Assembly (NCBI GenBank): GCA_033439795.1
Contig: JAUTDP010000006.1
Coordinates: 3,410,001-3,474,000 of the forward strand
Length of the DNA stretch: 64,000 nt
From: Sordaria brevicollis
Lineage: Eukaryota; Ascomycota; Sordariomycetes; Sordariales; Sordariaceae
Reading direction: 5' to 3'
The notes under the pieces were generated by a model. The model made no database searches. It had not been told where the DNA came from and saw only the letters and a list, made by a program, of their open reading frames with translations. The position numbers and the translations under genes are program-made. Below, piece by piece: positions 34,668 through 46,041 of the stretch (position 1 is the first letter of the stretch; each line of letters begins with the position of its first letter).

Positions 34668-36557
34668 TCAATAAATCTTGGTGATGGAAAACCGCGGTCG
34701 CTGACTCTCCGACCCTCGTTTGGGACTCAATGTGGCCGTCGTCTTAATTGTCGTCTTCCCCGGCGTCGTCTTGGTGGTGGTGTCAGGCGTTGCTGTCCCC
34801 GTACCAACTCCTGATGTCGTCGACGCATCGGAATCCTTCCTCCCCGTCACGCCACCTCTTAGGACATCCCCCAACCTGACAAACTCTTTCCCTTCTACCG
34901 CGTCCACCCACTGCTCGATCCTCTTCAAATAGAAGCCTTGTGCACACTTCGCTACAGCACCCAGAAAGTCAACCTTCAGGGCCGCCTCTTCAACATCGGC
35001 ATCCCAGCCGTGGCCCATCAACTGGCTCATCCTGGCGCTGTACACCCTCCGCAACTGCGTCTGCTCGTATTCCAGCAGATGTATCCAGTACAGCTCCGTC
35101 TTGCCCTCATTATCCGGGACATCATCCATCCCACCACTCTGTTCTTCCTCTGAGACCTCTTCGTCGCTAAACACGTCTGCATATCTGTTTCTATGCGGCT
35201 CCTCTTCGCGCTCGACATCGCCTCGCAGGAATTCGGGCATCTGGGTGGACACCCATCGCGGCATGGTCGATACGCACTCCCAGTCTACCACACCCGTGAT
35301 GCGTCCGTTTTCGTCAACGAGAAGGTTATCGAGAGATAAAGAGTCGCCGTGCCAAAGGACTGTGCGCTCTGACGGATGGACAAGCTGTGGAAAGATCTTG
35401 TGGAGGAGGCGAGTCAACTTGCGGGCGACACGAGTTACGCCCTCTGCATATTCCCTTTTTTCGCGGTCGGTATCGTCTGGTGGCTGAGCCAAGGCAGCGC
35501 TGTGCTCTTTTATGATGATGTTGAGGTACGACCGAAGCCAGTCGTGGCTGGATTGGAACGGTCCCCTCGACACGGGATAATGCCAGCGCTCGCCGGTAAA
35601 GAAGACTGGTGAGACCATGGGCCCCGGCTCGGGCATCATCAGATCCACAAAGTCACTCTCCCCCCTGGAAGTAGCTCCCAGAGTGCCAATTCCTCTGAAT
35701 CCGGATTCTGTCATGTTTCCGCAGCGATACAACTGGGCCTGAAACTCGGCCATCCTTCCGACCAGCCTCTCCTTTTGGCGCATATTCATTTTCCTCCATC
35801 TGAGATGGGCAGGCTTGCCTTCCAACAACTCCATCAATATCCACTCGAACCCGATTTCATTATCACTTGTATCGTCGTATGCCACCACGACAGGGACGGG
35901 AATGTCTGTTTTGCGCCGAACCAGCTGGAGGGTAGCCACCTCGCCTCGGGTCTTGTTGTGTGGGTCGACGGGGAGAATGACGCGCATGAGGTAGCGACCG
36001 TGGACTGGGGAGTGTACATGGTAGAGCTTGTTGTAGGTGCCGGAGGAGTGGAAGGTGACGACGCATTGGGACGGGGAGGTGATTCCGAGGTGTCGGCGGA
36101 CGACTTGGGCAATGGCATCGATGTCGGGCTGGCGGGCCCAGCGGGCCCAGCGGGGTTCGGTGTCGAGGCCGGTTGTCTCCCAGAACAGACCGGATCGACT
36201 TGTGTCTCGCATCGATGACGATGGTGTCGAGGTGGTGGTGGCGGCGGCAGTGGCTTCTCTGACTTCTGGCCTCGTGTTTCTCGCATTATTCGATGTTGTC
36301 GTCGACGTCGCACTGGAGGCATTGGAGACGACGGATGACTTTGCACTCCCTGTACGCAGGGTTATGAATTGGGGCTGGACCATTTGTGGTGGCATCCTGC
36401 CGAACTGATACCAGCCGTATCCGTAGTCGGCATCGGTGTATGTGGTGGTCGCGGTGCAGGTGTAGGTTCGGGCCTCACATCCTGAAGTGGTGTGGTGTTT
36501 TGTCGAGGAAGAGGGCAGAGCCAGGCGACGGACCTGGTAGCGCACTCGCCCAGCCAT
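34668..36557 (-). CDS. APH-fold (aminoglycoside phosphotransferase family) kinase-like protein
   Basis: One exon, 629 residues. An N-terminal Thr/Ser-rich region of about 150 residues precedes a kinase-like lobe beginning FHSSGTYNKLYHV (the small-molecule-kinase P-loop) with YLMRVILP as the probable ATP-binding-Lys strand, here with Arg. WILMELLEG is the hinge. The catalytic loop LWHGDSLSLDNLLVDE (about residue 395) keeps the His-Gly-Asp and Asn, and ITGVVDWE supplies the metal-binding Asp. An acidic insert and a Thr/Lys-rich tail follow. Such fungal proteins phosphorylate unknown small molecules or proteins; drug resistance should not be assumed. The start at 36557 gives MAGRVRYQVRRLALPSSST, which could act as a mitochondrial presequence. 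Confidence 0.82.
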   Translation of the reverse strand: MAGRVRYQVRRLALPSSSTKHHTTSGCEARTYTCTATTTYTDADYGYGWYQFGRMPPQMVQPQFITLRTGSAKSSVVSNASSATSTTTSNNARNTRPEVREATAAATTTSTPSSSMRDTSRSGLFWETTGLDTEPRWARWARQPDIDAIAQVVRRHLGITSPSQCVVTFHSSGTYNKLYHVHSPVHGRYLMRVILPVDPHNKTRGEVATLQLVRRKTDIPVPVVVAYDDTSDNEIGFEWILMELLEGKPAHLRWRKMNMRQKERLVGRMAEFQAQLYRCGNMTESGFRGIGTLGATSRGESDFVDLMMPEPGPMVSPVFFTGERWHYPVSRGPFQSSHDWLRSYLNIIIKEHSAALAQPPDDTDREKREYAEGVTRVARKLTRLLHKIFPQLVHPSERTVLWHGDSLSLDNLLVDENGRITGVVDWECVSTMPRWVSTQMPEFLRGDVEREEEPHRNRYADVFSDEEVSEEEQSGGMDDVPDNEGKTELYWIHLLEYEQTQLRRVYSARMSQLMGHGWDADVEEAALKVDFLGAVAKCAQGFYLKRIEQWVDAVEGKEFVRLGDVLRGGVTGRKDSDASTTSGVGTGTATPDTTTKTTPGKTTIKTTATLSPKRGSESQRPRFSITKIY

Positions 36558-37384
36558 GGCAGGCGCGGGGTCACCGTCGTTATCTCGGAGCCTGAAAAAT
36601 CACGGTCGGACGGGCGCTTTCGGGGGAGACAATGCAGCGAATGGCGATGGGTCACTGCAGATTCAGCGTGGGATTGGCGTGTAAGAGCTGGCGTCTGATT
36701 GGTGGACTGGCGTTACTCGGCAGGTTGGTCGTCGCCGTGGAAACTGAGATGCATGGAGAGTCGATGTCAACTGAGAACTGTCATGATGGTGGTGATGCCC
36801 TCAATTCCTCGTCTCCTTTTCGAGAAAAGAATGGTCTTCATATACCGTCAAGGCAGATCACCCTGACTCGAGAATCAAGAGGTTGGGGAAAATCCCGGGG
36901 CAGATCTTTGGGCACATGAGGCGTGGAGCATGTCCATCACTCTGGCGCTCTCTCCGTCACTGAATGGAGTCGTTGTCGATAGCTTCCTGCACGTCAATGA
37001 CCTGCCAGCCTGCCACGTCGAGAGGAGTGAGCGATAAAAATGGTAGTCAGACCACTCAAGGGCTATAAAGGGAAGTATTGACGGCATCGCAATGGGATAG
37101 GGCGGAGGGTGTCCAATGGCAACATGGCCGGTCATGGTGGAATGATGGAATGTAAATAAGAAAAGTAAACAAAGGCTGTCGTTGGGGGATGGAATGCAGT
37201 GAGTCGAAGACAGCCATCCCATGTCTCTGTGTGGTGGAATCTAGGTTCGGCCCGCAACGGTTGGGATGGCGGTTGAGACATGCCATGATTGTCTCACCAC
37301 TTCCAAAAGACATCGGGATAAAAAAGCTGGGCAGTCGTCAAATCTTCACGATGCGATAGAAAGAAAAGAGATGCTCATCTTGTC
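36558..37384. other. Intergenic
   Basis: Promoter of the APH-like gene, then unique sequence up to the nested mobile elements. No gene is seen. Confidence 0.35.
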
Positions 37385-37481
37385 TTATCTCAGCGCTCAG
37401 ACCTCGTTACGGGGCCTTACATTCTTGGCGGTAATTTAAACACGGCCCCATGAGGTCTGAGTTCACGATGTAGCCTCCTTA

Positions 37482-39608
37482 CCCGTGCCACGCCCCCACT
37501 TTTTTGGGCACTCGAAACTCGCACCCCCTAAAGTGGGTGCTCACGGCCAATACGGCCAACCCACCACAACGGCCACATTCTAATAAAAAATGAAGTTATA
37601 TTAATTAATTTAATTGGATTCTATAAGTTCGATAGCCCGGTTTAAGTACTTAAAAAGGCTTTAACGTACCTTCCTTCCGCTACTTTTTAGCTAATTTAAC
37701 CGCTTCAAAACCCTATCTTTTAACCTTATTTTAGTATTATTAGTTCGCTTTATCGATTTTCTTATAGGTAATACGAAGGTTATTATTAATTCGTTTAAAT
37801 ATTATAGTTCAACTATTAAAAACCTTTAAAATATTACCGAATTATATTAATCGACCGCCGTATATTTTACGCCGACGTTTTACGGCTTTAACGTATTAAG
37901 TTCTATTTAAATCGCGTTTAATTTGTACCAATTCCGTTACGGTAATTTTATTACTTTTAACGAAGTTTAATACTATCTTTTTGAATAATAGAAATAGATT
38001 TCGATTTTCTATAGTATTATATAGTTGGTTGGCCGTTTTATTTATTTAGCGAAGGTTATTTAGTATTTAAAACGGCGTAGAGGAGGTCGAAGGTCCTAGT
38101 AGGGGGGATAGTATACATTACGTTATATAATTTTAAAGCAGTCCGAATATAATTTATTATTATTATATAGATTATTAGATATATATTAGAAAGGGTATTA
38201 AATAATTAGAGAGGGTATTTATTTGAAGGTTGAATAAATAAATACCTATTTTTTTAAATTTAGATTTAATTATTAATTATTTAAATGCGTTATTCCTTAC
38301 CCCTTCTATAATATTTAGAAAATTTAATTTAATAATATTAATATAATTATTACGAATTAATATATTGAGTATTTAAAAGTAATAGTATTTAAAAAATTAA
38401 AAGATTATTATATCGAAAGGTTGAAATAAATAAGTAAGGTAGGGAGGTAAATTAAATATTATAATACTACGATTATTATAATATTAAAGAAATTCCTTTA
38501 TATAATAGGAGTTATAACTATCGAATATAAGTAATTATTTCCTACCCTATTAGAGTTTCTTAGAATATTCGTCTTAGTACTTTAATTATTTAAAAGATAA
38601 TTAATCGTTTAAATACTTTATTAATACCGTTATAATAATTATACGTAAATTTAATTTTAATATTTTATATTAATTTAATATATATAATTAACTAATAAAG
38701 ATTATAAAAGTAAGGTAATACTCTCTAAATATTAAAATAACTTTAATATAAATAATTAACTTTTAATTCTTTAATATAGCGAAGTAGTGCGTACGTTTCC
38801 GTTTAGTAATAACGATTTAGTCTTTTCTTATATTAATATAGAAATTTATTTCGTTTATATTTTAAATATCCGACGGGAAGAAACCTTTTTATTAAATAAT
38901 ATCGTAAAGTTTTTCGAAGTATACCGCTATTTATTATAATAATTATTAGCGATTTTGCGTAGAAATAATATTAGGAAGGCGGATTTATTTTTATTATATT
39001 TTCGTTATCCTTCTTAATATTATTTATTTTTTTTTATTTAATTTTAAAATATTCGTAACGTTTAATAAATTAGGACGCTTAATTATAATTAACGCGGGGT
39101 AGGTTATTACCCGCGGCTTCGAATTCCTATTTGGAGAGTTTAAATTGAAATAGATAATTTATAGCGTTTTGGATATATTTTAACCGTATAGCGAAGTTAA
39201 TTCTATCGAAACGGTTAATATAATTATATAAAGCCTTCTCTTTATTAGCCGTAAGTTTAGTATTATGTGCGGGGAGGCTTTTTTTAGGAGGGATACCTTA
39301 GATGCGGTTACGAAGGCGCTTGCGGGGCACTTCGAATATTTTATATAAAGTAGTTATTAGAACGTCGGGATTTTCTTCGTAAAAATCGAGCGTTCGTTGT
39401 AGACGTGCCTCCATCGTAATCTGATGATTGTTTTAATTGAAAACGACGTCGTGGTAGTATTATTAATAATATAGAAAAAAAGAGGTTATTAGGAAATTCG
39501 AAATTGTTACGATCTGGCCGTTGTGGTAGGTTGGCCGTACTGGCCGTGAGCACCCACTTTAGGGGGTGCGAGTTTCGAGTGCCCAAAAAAGTGGGGGCGT
39601 GGCACGGG
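37482..39608. mobile_element. RIP-inactivated Tc1/mariner-type DNA transposon with clean terminal inverted repeats
   Basis: Terminal inverted repeats of about 90 nt (37482-37575 and 39515-39608) begin CCCGTGCCACGCCCCCAC and differ at only a few positions. Each is bordered by TA (37480-37481; 39609-39610), the target duplication of Tc1/mariner/pogo elements. At 2127 bp it is the right size for a single-ORF transposase element such as Fot1. The interior from about 37580 to 39500 is AT-rich and nearly free of CA/TG, so no transposase frame remains. The end repeats still hold many CA and TG steps. A family name cannot be given. Confidence 0.85.
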
Positions 39609-39661
39609 TAAGAGTCAAAAAAGAAAAACCAAAGCATCACCAAGATGATCACTCCTCAAAA

Positions 39662-39940
39662 ACAACACCACCTTTACGATGCAACATCATTAAAATATCC
39701 TCGGAGGTAGAGTTTTTGATTCTCTTTCCAATAAGGCCATTTTTATAAGGGTATAGCTTTTAAAAGGATTTATCCTCAAGGCCATTCTTATTTTTCTCTT
39801 CCCTCTCCTATAGGGGGGGGGCATTAAAAAAACTACTTCTAATAGCTATACCCCTATAAAAATAGGCTCAATGGAAAGAGAATCAAAAACTCTACCTCCG
39901 AAGATATTTTAATGATATTGCATCGCAAAGGTAGTATTAT
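39662..39940. mobile_element. Palindromic MITE
   Basis: The two halves (about 39662-39760 and 39841-39940) are near-complete inverted copies, for example GGAGGTAGAGTTTTTGATTC on one side and its complement on the other, around an 80-nt loop. Most mismatches between arms are C/T transitions in CA context, as RIP would cause. It starts about 50 bp from the right end of the larger transposon. The target duplication is not clear; it has no coding capacity. Confidence 0.8.
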
Positions 39941-40385
39941 AGTATCAGGAAGTGTTCGAAAATCTGGACCAAAATATGATTTTTTTAGTATTTACTTGGT
40001 CGACTCGGGGTTTTCTGCATCGAGAACTCAGACCTGAGTTTTGGGCGATCCTAAATTTCATTACCACGAATACGTGAAATTTTCGAAAGATTGAATTGAT
40101 CCTCCCGCCCAAGAAAAGGAAGGTCTGGCGCTGAGATAAATCTTGTCGACCTCAATGACGTCAATCAAGCACTGCTACATAAACCTAAGGCAAGCTTCCA
40201 GCACAGCGGGTGCATATGTAGTGCAGTTTACAGCGGACACCTTCTGTAAGTGCCCATCCCGACCCCGCATTGTAAGCAGGAAGTGGGGCTGACTCTGAGA
40301 ACCTCTACGGCTGAACTCCTCCTTCGACCTGACATCGACAACAACTCGCCAACCTGAATCCAACCATTGAGCAGCAAATCGCAAA

Positions 40386-41603
40386 ATGTCCAACAGATCG
40401 CTCTTCAGCCCTCCTCCTACAGGGACCTCAACTCCAAACCCCCAAACACTCCCCTTCATGGGCCCACGCATTCCCACCGTCGGCCCCCGTGCCCGTGATC
40501 TCCACCCTTCCATCCGTGACTTTCTCTCCGACCACCCACTCCTCGAGCTCGGCGGCCAGGAACATTTCACTGTCGAGCGCCGACGCCATCAAGAGGTCTT
40601 TGGTCTCCATTCCTTGCCCAAGGACAAGATCCATCCGATTGACGATGTCGAGTTTACTGCCATCCGAGGGCCACATGGGACCATCCCCATCAGAGTGCTA
40701 TACCCAGCGAGCGGAAAGGACAGCAGAAACAAGGGAAGGGCTGGAGCTTTGATCTACTTCCATGGAGGTGGATATACTGTTGGATCGGTGGATGAGTTCG
40801 AGAATGGACTACGGCTCCTCGCAGAAGAGTCATGGTGCCAGGTCTACGCTGTTGAGTACCGACTGGCTCCCGAGTTCAAGTATCCGGTGCAATTGGACGA
40901 GTATTCGGCCGTGATCGACTGGGTACAGGGCGAAGGAGGGAAGATCAGAGGAGTACATCCCGATAAAGTGCTTGGAGGAGGGGATTCGGCCGGCGGAAAC
41001 ATGACAGCGGCCATCTGTCTGCGGAGAATGGACGAAGGAAAGAAGCCGTTGGCCGGGCAGATATTGCTGTATCCCGAGGCGAGATTGCCGTTTGATACAC
41101 CTGCGGCGATAGAGAACAACTCTGGTCTATACTTGGAGTGCAATGGCATTTTCAGCTTTGCGAGTAATTACCTGCCGCGGTCGGAAGGTATGCGTTCTGG
41201 GTCTCTTCTTCTATCACACATCTAACTCATTGTTCTGCCAGACATTTCCCCGCAAGACCGCTACGTTTCTCCCGGCATGCAACCTATCGAGGCCCTCCGT
41301 GGTCAGCCACCCGCTGCCGTCTTCACCTCCGGCTACGACCCCCTACGAGATGTCGGCTGCGAATACGCAAACAAGCTATCACAGGCAGGTGTCCAAACTC
41401 GCTGGAGACACTATGACGACCTCACCCATGGTTGGCTTCAGATGACGGCCTGGTCAAAAGCTGCAGAGCAAGCTGTCAAGGATGTGGCCCAGGAGGTCAA
41501 GAGGCTGTTTATTGCAGCCAACGTCCCGCATGCACCAAGGACGCCCATGAGCCCGAGCCAGACGTGGAACAGTGGTGATATCAAGTTTGCTGGTTTCCAA
41601 TGA
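40386..41603 (+). CDS. Alpha/beta-hydrolase, HSL-type esterase/lipase
   Basis: Two exons (40386-41187, 41242-41603) encode 387 residues. The intron is GTATGC, CTAAC, GCCAG, phase 1. The oxyanion-hole motif HGGGY is at residues 126-130, the nucleophile elbow GDSAGGN at 199-205 with Ser201. The acid is in SGYDPLRD and the catalytic His in LTHGW, both in exon 2. This is the hormone-sensitive-lipase (fold-3) group, cytosolic esterases acting on acyl esters; many fungal members detoxify or modify secondary metabolites. No signal peptide is seen. The start follows immediately on the mobile-element nest; the promoter must lie within about 240 bp of it or within the elements. Confidence 0.92.
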
Positions 41604-42146
41604 GGGATGCCACGCCTTTGTTGCTTCCTCACTTTCTTCATATACATCTCAAGGTCCTTACGTTTCAACAACGATGAGGACAACAACAGTATCGCCCTGT
41701 ATCTAAGGCCATCTCAGCGTAGCATTGAAGCTGTTAGTGCTCAGCATGGTTCTTTGACAGGCCTTGGCAAGCTACAGACGTGTTGTTAGTGATAACAGTC
41801 CGAGGATCCCGTCGGATAGTATTCCACGACAGCTGCGCCTCATCAAAAGCATCAAGACTTGACATTGACCAATCGTTATTGTAGTCGTTCAATCGGATCG
41901 GACCCGCGCGTCGTTCCACGTCAGCTTCGAGTTTCATCCAGGCAACCGTGAAAGCACTCCTTGGCTATCATCGAAGGTACGACCACTCAGATGTCGTTGT
42001 AGCTTCAGGGGCTACTAAACAAACACGCTTCCCCGCAATCCCCAACCTCTTTCCCTTCTCGTCAGATCATAAAAGGCACCCCATATCCATCCTTGGTTCA
42101 ACTTCAACTTCACCTCTGCTCACCTACACGGACAAACAACATCAAG
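41604..42146. other. Intergenic, promoter of the BCS1-like gene
   Basis: No gene seen. CT-rich leader-like sequence precedes the ATG at 42147. Confidence 0.35.
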
Positions 42147-43712
42147 ATGGAACCCAACATGGACCACCCCCATCCCCCTCCTCCCGGCCATGGCCATCCG
42201 CCGCCTCACCACGGTGGTGCCGAAAAGACAACGGCCAAATTCTACAACCACGCCACGGCCCGCCGCATCGACACGCAATGCGTCATCGCCACCACCCTCA
42301 AGCGCCAGTACCCAAATCTCAAACTCACCATCGCGCCCTCCTATAACATCAACCTCATCGGCTTTGCCCAAGCCGGCCACGCCACCATCACCCCCCTCAC
42401 CAACGATCTCTCCTCCTCCGAAAACAAATACCCCACCGCCCTGCACACAACCAACTACATCCCCCCGCCCGACGCATCGACAACTCCCCCGGGTTTCTGA
42501 TCCGAGACATCATCTTCGCCAAGTACATGCTCACCTGGCAATCCAAGGACTTCATCCTCTACATCGCCGACGGCCGCGACGGCTCTTCCGCCTACCCGCA
42601 GATCAAAAACAACTACATCCTCTCTCCCTCCACGCACCTCAACGACTCGCTTATCCTAGCAGCGGGGAAATGGTCCGACGGTTTGCAGGACGAGATCTGG
42701 GTGTACGACGGCGGGTGGTGGCAAAAGTCGCGTGAGCTGTGGGAGAGTATCCAGTCTGCCAGCTGGGAGAATGTGATTCTGGATGAGGACATGAAGCAAG
42801 CGTTGATTCAGGATCATCTCAATTTCTTTGAGAGTCGCGAGACGTATTCGCGCCTCAAAGTGCCGTGGAAGAGAGGTGTCATTTACTGGGGCCCACCCGG
42901 GAATGGAAAGACGATTAGTATCAAGGCGATGATGAAGACGTTGCTGGATAGGGAGGAGAGCGTGCCGAGTTTGTATGTGAGGAGTTTGGTCTCGGTAGGT
43001 CCTTCCTCCTCTCTCCATCCCATTTCCTGGATGGTCACTGACAGAAACGAAAAAAAAACAGTACGCCGGCCCCGAATACGCCCTATCCCAAATCTTCCAA
43101 AAAGCGCGCCAATTCGCCCCCTGCTACCTAATCTTCGAAGACCTCGACTCTCTGGTGTCTGACAACGTCCGCTCCTATTTCTTGAACGAAGTCGACGGCC
43201 TCAAATCCAACGACGGCATCTTCATGATCGGCTCCACCAACCACCTCGAGCGTCTCGACCCGGGCATCTCCAAGCGTCCCTCTCGCTTTGATCGCAAGTA
43301 CCTGTTCCCGAACCCGGACCTCGGGCAGAGAGTCATGTACTGCCGGTTTTGGCAGAATAAGCTCAGAGGAAACGAGGCGATTGAGTTCCCGGATGTGCTG
43401 ACTCGAAAAATTGCGGGGATTACGGAGGGGTTTAGTTTTGCGTATATTCAGGAGGCGTTTGTGGCGAGTTTGTTGGCGATTGCGAGGGATTCGAAGGAGA
43501 AGGAGAAGGAGGAGGTGTTGGCGAGGAGTGGGATTGAGGATGATTGGGAGAGGTTGACGCTGGAGGATAGTGAGGATGGTGGTGGTGGTGATGATGGTGG
43601 GGATGATGATGATGATGATGATGGGGATGAGGATCTGGAGAAGTATGTCCTTTGGGTGGAGATTAAGAAGCAGGTTGCTATTTTGAGGGAGGGGATTGAG
43701 AAGGAGGATTGA
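42147..43712 (+). CDS. BCS1-like AAA ATPase with an apparent frameshift
   Basis: The start at 42147 (MEPNMDHPHPPPPGHGH) leads into a BCS1 N-terminal-type region (QYPNLKLTIAPSYNINLIGF). That frame stops at 42500. The continuation (DNSPGFLIRDIIFAKYMLTW) is in another frame from about 42479, needing a one-base correction in GACGCATCGACAAC; no splice pair fits. The second part (to 42994, intron GTAGGT..AACAG, then 43062-43712) has BCS1 marks: SRELWESIQ, Walker A GPPGNGKT, Walker B YLIFEDLDSL, IGSTNHLERLDPGI and RPSRFDRKY. A long Asp/Gly tail (about 43570-43640) is followed by LEKYVLWVEIKK. True Bcs1 inserts the Rieske protein in mitochondria; these fungal relatives are numerous and of unknown role. 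It is either a sequencing slip or a recent pseudogene. Confidence 0.7.
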
Positions 43713-44263
43713 GGGGATGAGATGGGTCGTGAGGGTTCTAGGCTGTAGATCAAGATGCTAAAGTATGGCGTTATGGGTATTGGACAATTGGTATCGATAG
43801 GTTGGTGATAGGGATCGAGGTTATAGGTTAAGGTCACAGGAAGTACGCTCGGTGAAAGTCAATAGACAGTTATGAATCAATAGTATTGCGAAAGCCAAAG
43901 GTTTCAATTACATGCTTTCCGATTCAAGCCGCACAGCGTTGGGTTCAGAACACCTGAGATGGATCTCCAACGGCACTTACAGTATTGCTGTACGCAACCT
44001 GGTCCTGGCCCCTTGCAGATTGAAACCCTGTCAGAGGTTATACCGCATCAACTCATTCAAATGGAATTTGACTATAAGCGGGAACTAGGCTCAAAGTAGT
44101 CAAGGGGCCAAGGCTATCGTGAGATCGGCTACCTGTCACTTGCATGCCACTTGCATGACAGACGTGCCAGTCATCCTGACTGGTTTGTTCAGTTCGCCGG
44201 CCCCGCTGGCGTTCCTGCCGGCAGGTGTCTCCCAGATTTACTAGGCTTCTCCAGGACTAGTCA
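43713..44263. other. Intergenic with an inverted copy of a coding tail
   Basis: At about 44041-44076 on the plus strand, ACCGCATCAACTCATTCAAA and following bases repeat, inverted, the end of the zinc-finger pseudogene at 44264-44300 (reading IPHQLIQMGFD). Otherwise no feature is seen. Confidence 0.5.
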
Positions 44264-45600
44264 AATCCCATTTGAATAAGCTGATGCGGTATGTTGTCGA
44301 ACTCCTGCCAGAAGCCATCAAAGCTGGCGGGCTCTTCCATGCCTCCCAGAATTGGGCTCTGTTCCTGTAGTCCCCCTACACCTGCCAACTGTTCAAACTC
44401 AAACTCACAACCCATGATACCCAGATTGAGATCCAACTGGAACTGGTGTCGCAGTCACTGGCATCACGACGTCCGGTGCATGTATTGTGGCGGATATGGT
44501 GCTATAGACGAACTCGGAGCAAGTGTCATCGGTGGTGTCAGGCTCGTCGGGGCGTCAGACGATGGTGTTGCTCCAGAGCCTCTACTACTTCCGCCTTGGC
44601 CATTGAGTGACAACTGGTAAAGGCCAAAAAATTGCGACTGGGCCGCATTCAAGATCCGTAAAATACCTAGCTTCGGACACCGATGCGATGTTGGATTTGC
44701 ACCGGTGTATGTTGAAGCGTGCTCTTCCCAAAGGGACGGAGGTACCTACCTCTAGAGGTAGTAGTGTTTGATAGATAGGCTTATCGATAACGCGATAAGG
44801 TGAACTTGTAAGTGATTTCTTCAAAAAAGAAGGAAGGAGAACCAAGTGTGAATTCCTCAGACTGTCAAAAAGACCGTGAGTGCGAAGACTAGGTAATGAG
44901 AGGCCTGAGAACTCTAACGGGAAAACTTGGCAGTAGACGAACCGTGACTCCCGTCAAGAGTCAACGGTCCGTTCGGTGGATGGCCGCCGTGAGCCATTGC
45001 ATGTCACGACAATGACACCATGGCAGAAGTGCTAGCCACCTCTCAGAACAGTTGAAGTACGCTTTAAAGATCCGTACCGTTTTGCCTGCTGCAAACGATT
45101 TCGTTCTTCAAACTCCATGTTTGTGTGAGGAAGGGTATCGAGTCTTCTCTCGAGGAGTACTGGTGCTACTTGACCCTGCCGATCAAAGGTTAAAAAAAGT
45201 TGCCCATGCATATATTATCGTCCGGCTATGAGCTGTGGAGAGGTTGAGGTTAGAAGCGTTGACAAGGAGAAAGAATGGATTCTGGTCTGTCTTCAGGAAA
45301 AAGGATCATCCACATATCCCGCCATTTCTCCGTGTCATTGTTTGCTTGAGTACGCTTGCGAAATAATGTTTCTTGCTCCTTGCTGAATCCCTCAATAAAA
45401 GGTTGGCATTTTCGCGTGCTTCGCATATTTCAGAGGCTTGTAGATGTGTGTTGAGTGCCGTCTGTGTTTGGCAGGTATTTCCAACACCAAGGGCACTGGA
45501 TCGGAAGCGCGTGGCGTCGGGCAAAATGTGAGATGAGGCATGCTAATAAGTGGAAGAGGACTTACTTCACTCGATAGACAAGGTTGGCGCCCATTATCAA
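44264..45600 (-). pseudogene. Pseudogene of the Cys-rich zinc-finger family (paralogue of the gene at 52.4-54.5 kb)
   Basis: Fragments on the minus strand match the intact paralogue in order. They are NLVYRVK ending at a GTAAGT donor in the same phase (about 45575), ARRHALPIQCPWCWKYLPN, TALNTHLQASEICE, NDTEKWRDMWMILFPED, then after a gap AAQSQFFGLYQLSLN, a Ser/Pro-rich stretch and a C-terminal tail ending FWQEFDNIPHQLIQMGFD. They occupy at least three frames with stops between them, and about 44700-45250 is not alignable by eye. A perfect TACCTCTAGAGGTA palindrome lies inside that gap (44747-44760), possibly marking an insertion. Confidence 0.7.
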
Positions 45601-45748
45601 CTACCTATCCACGACACTCGTCACAGACTCTCTACACAGACAGAAGCTTCACATTCAGATACCCTGGGCAAAGAAGCGCTCCCATTCCAACAGCGGAGGT
45701 ACTACCACATCACCTCTACTCTTCACGGCCTCCGTCCCGGGGGTCGTT

Positions 45749-46041
45749 ATCCAGGTCCGCGCAAAGTTCATTTTAGGCAAGTGCTAAGCCACAACAACAA
45801 TGTCACTTGAATTTGGGGTCCCAAACGCACCTCATTCAAAATAAAAGATATAAAATCCATCGCAAATCCATTCTATTCATCATCATCTAATATATAGCGG
45901 ATTAGAGCAAAAAGCCGGGTACTGGGCGGGCTGATTCTCGTATAGGTATAAATTGTTTGTGATGGTGACTTCCAGCGCCTCTAAGAAAGTCCGTGCAGTG
46001 GCTCAGCACTTGCCTAAACTGAACTTTGCGCGGACCTGGAT
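45749..46041. repeat. Inverted repeat, 44-nt arms
   Basis: Arms at 45749-45792 and 45998-46041 match at 42 of 44 positions when inverted (ATCCAGGTCCGCGCAAAGTT... inward). The 205-nt loop is AT-rich and noncoding. It could be a MITE, but no target duplication is obvious. Confidence 0.8.

Larger units (their letters stand above)
37385..40139. repeat. Outer inverted repeat enclosing the mobile-element nest
   Basis: TTATCTCAGCGCTCAGACCT at 37385-37404 reappears inverted at 40121-40139 with one base missing. AGGTCTGAGTTCACGATG (about 37453-37470) reappears inverted at 40018-40035 with one mismatch. The spacing between the two blocks differs on the two sides. This looks like the ends of an older palindromic element into which the later elements inserted. 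The left block also folds on itself. Confidence 0.5.

Noticed and set aside
34668..36557. Antibiotic-resistance kinase
   Set aside because: The APH fold is widespread in fungi with other or unknown substrates; nothing here points to drug modification.
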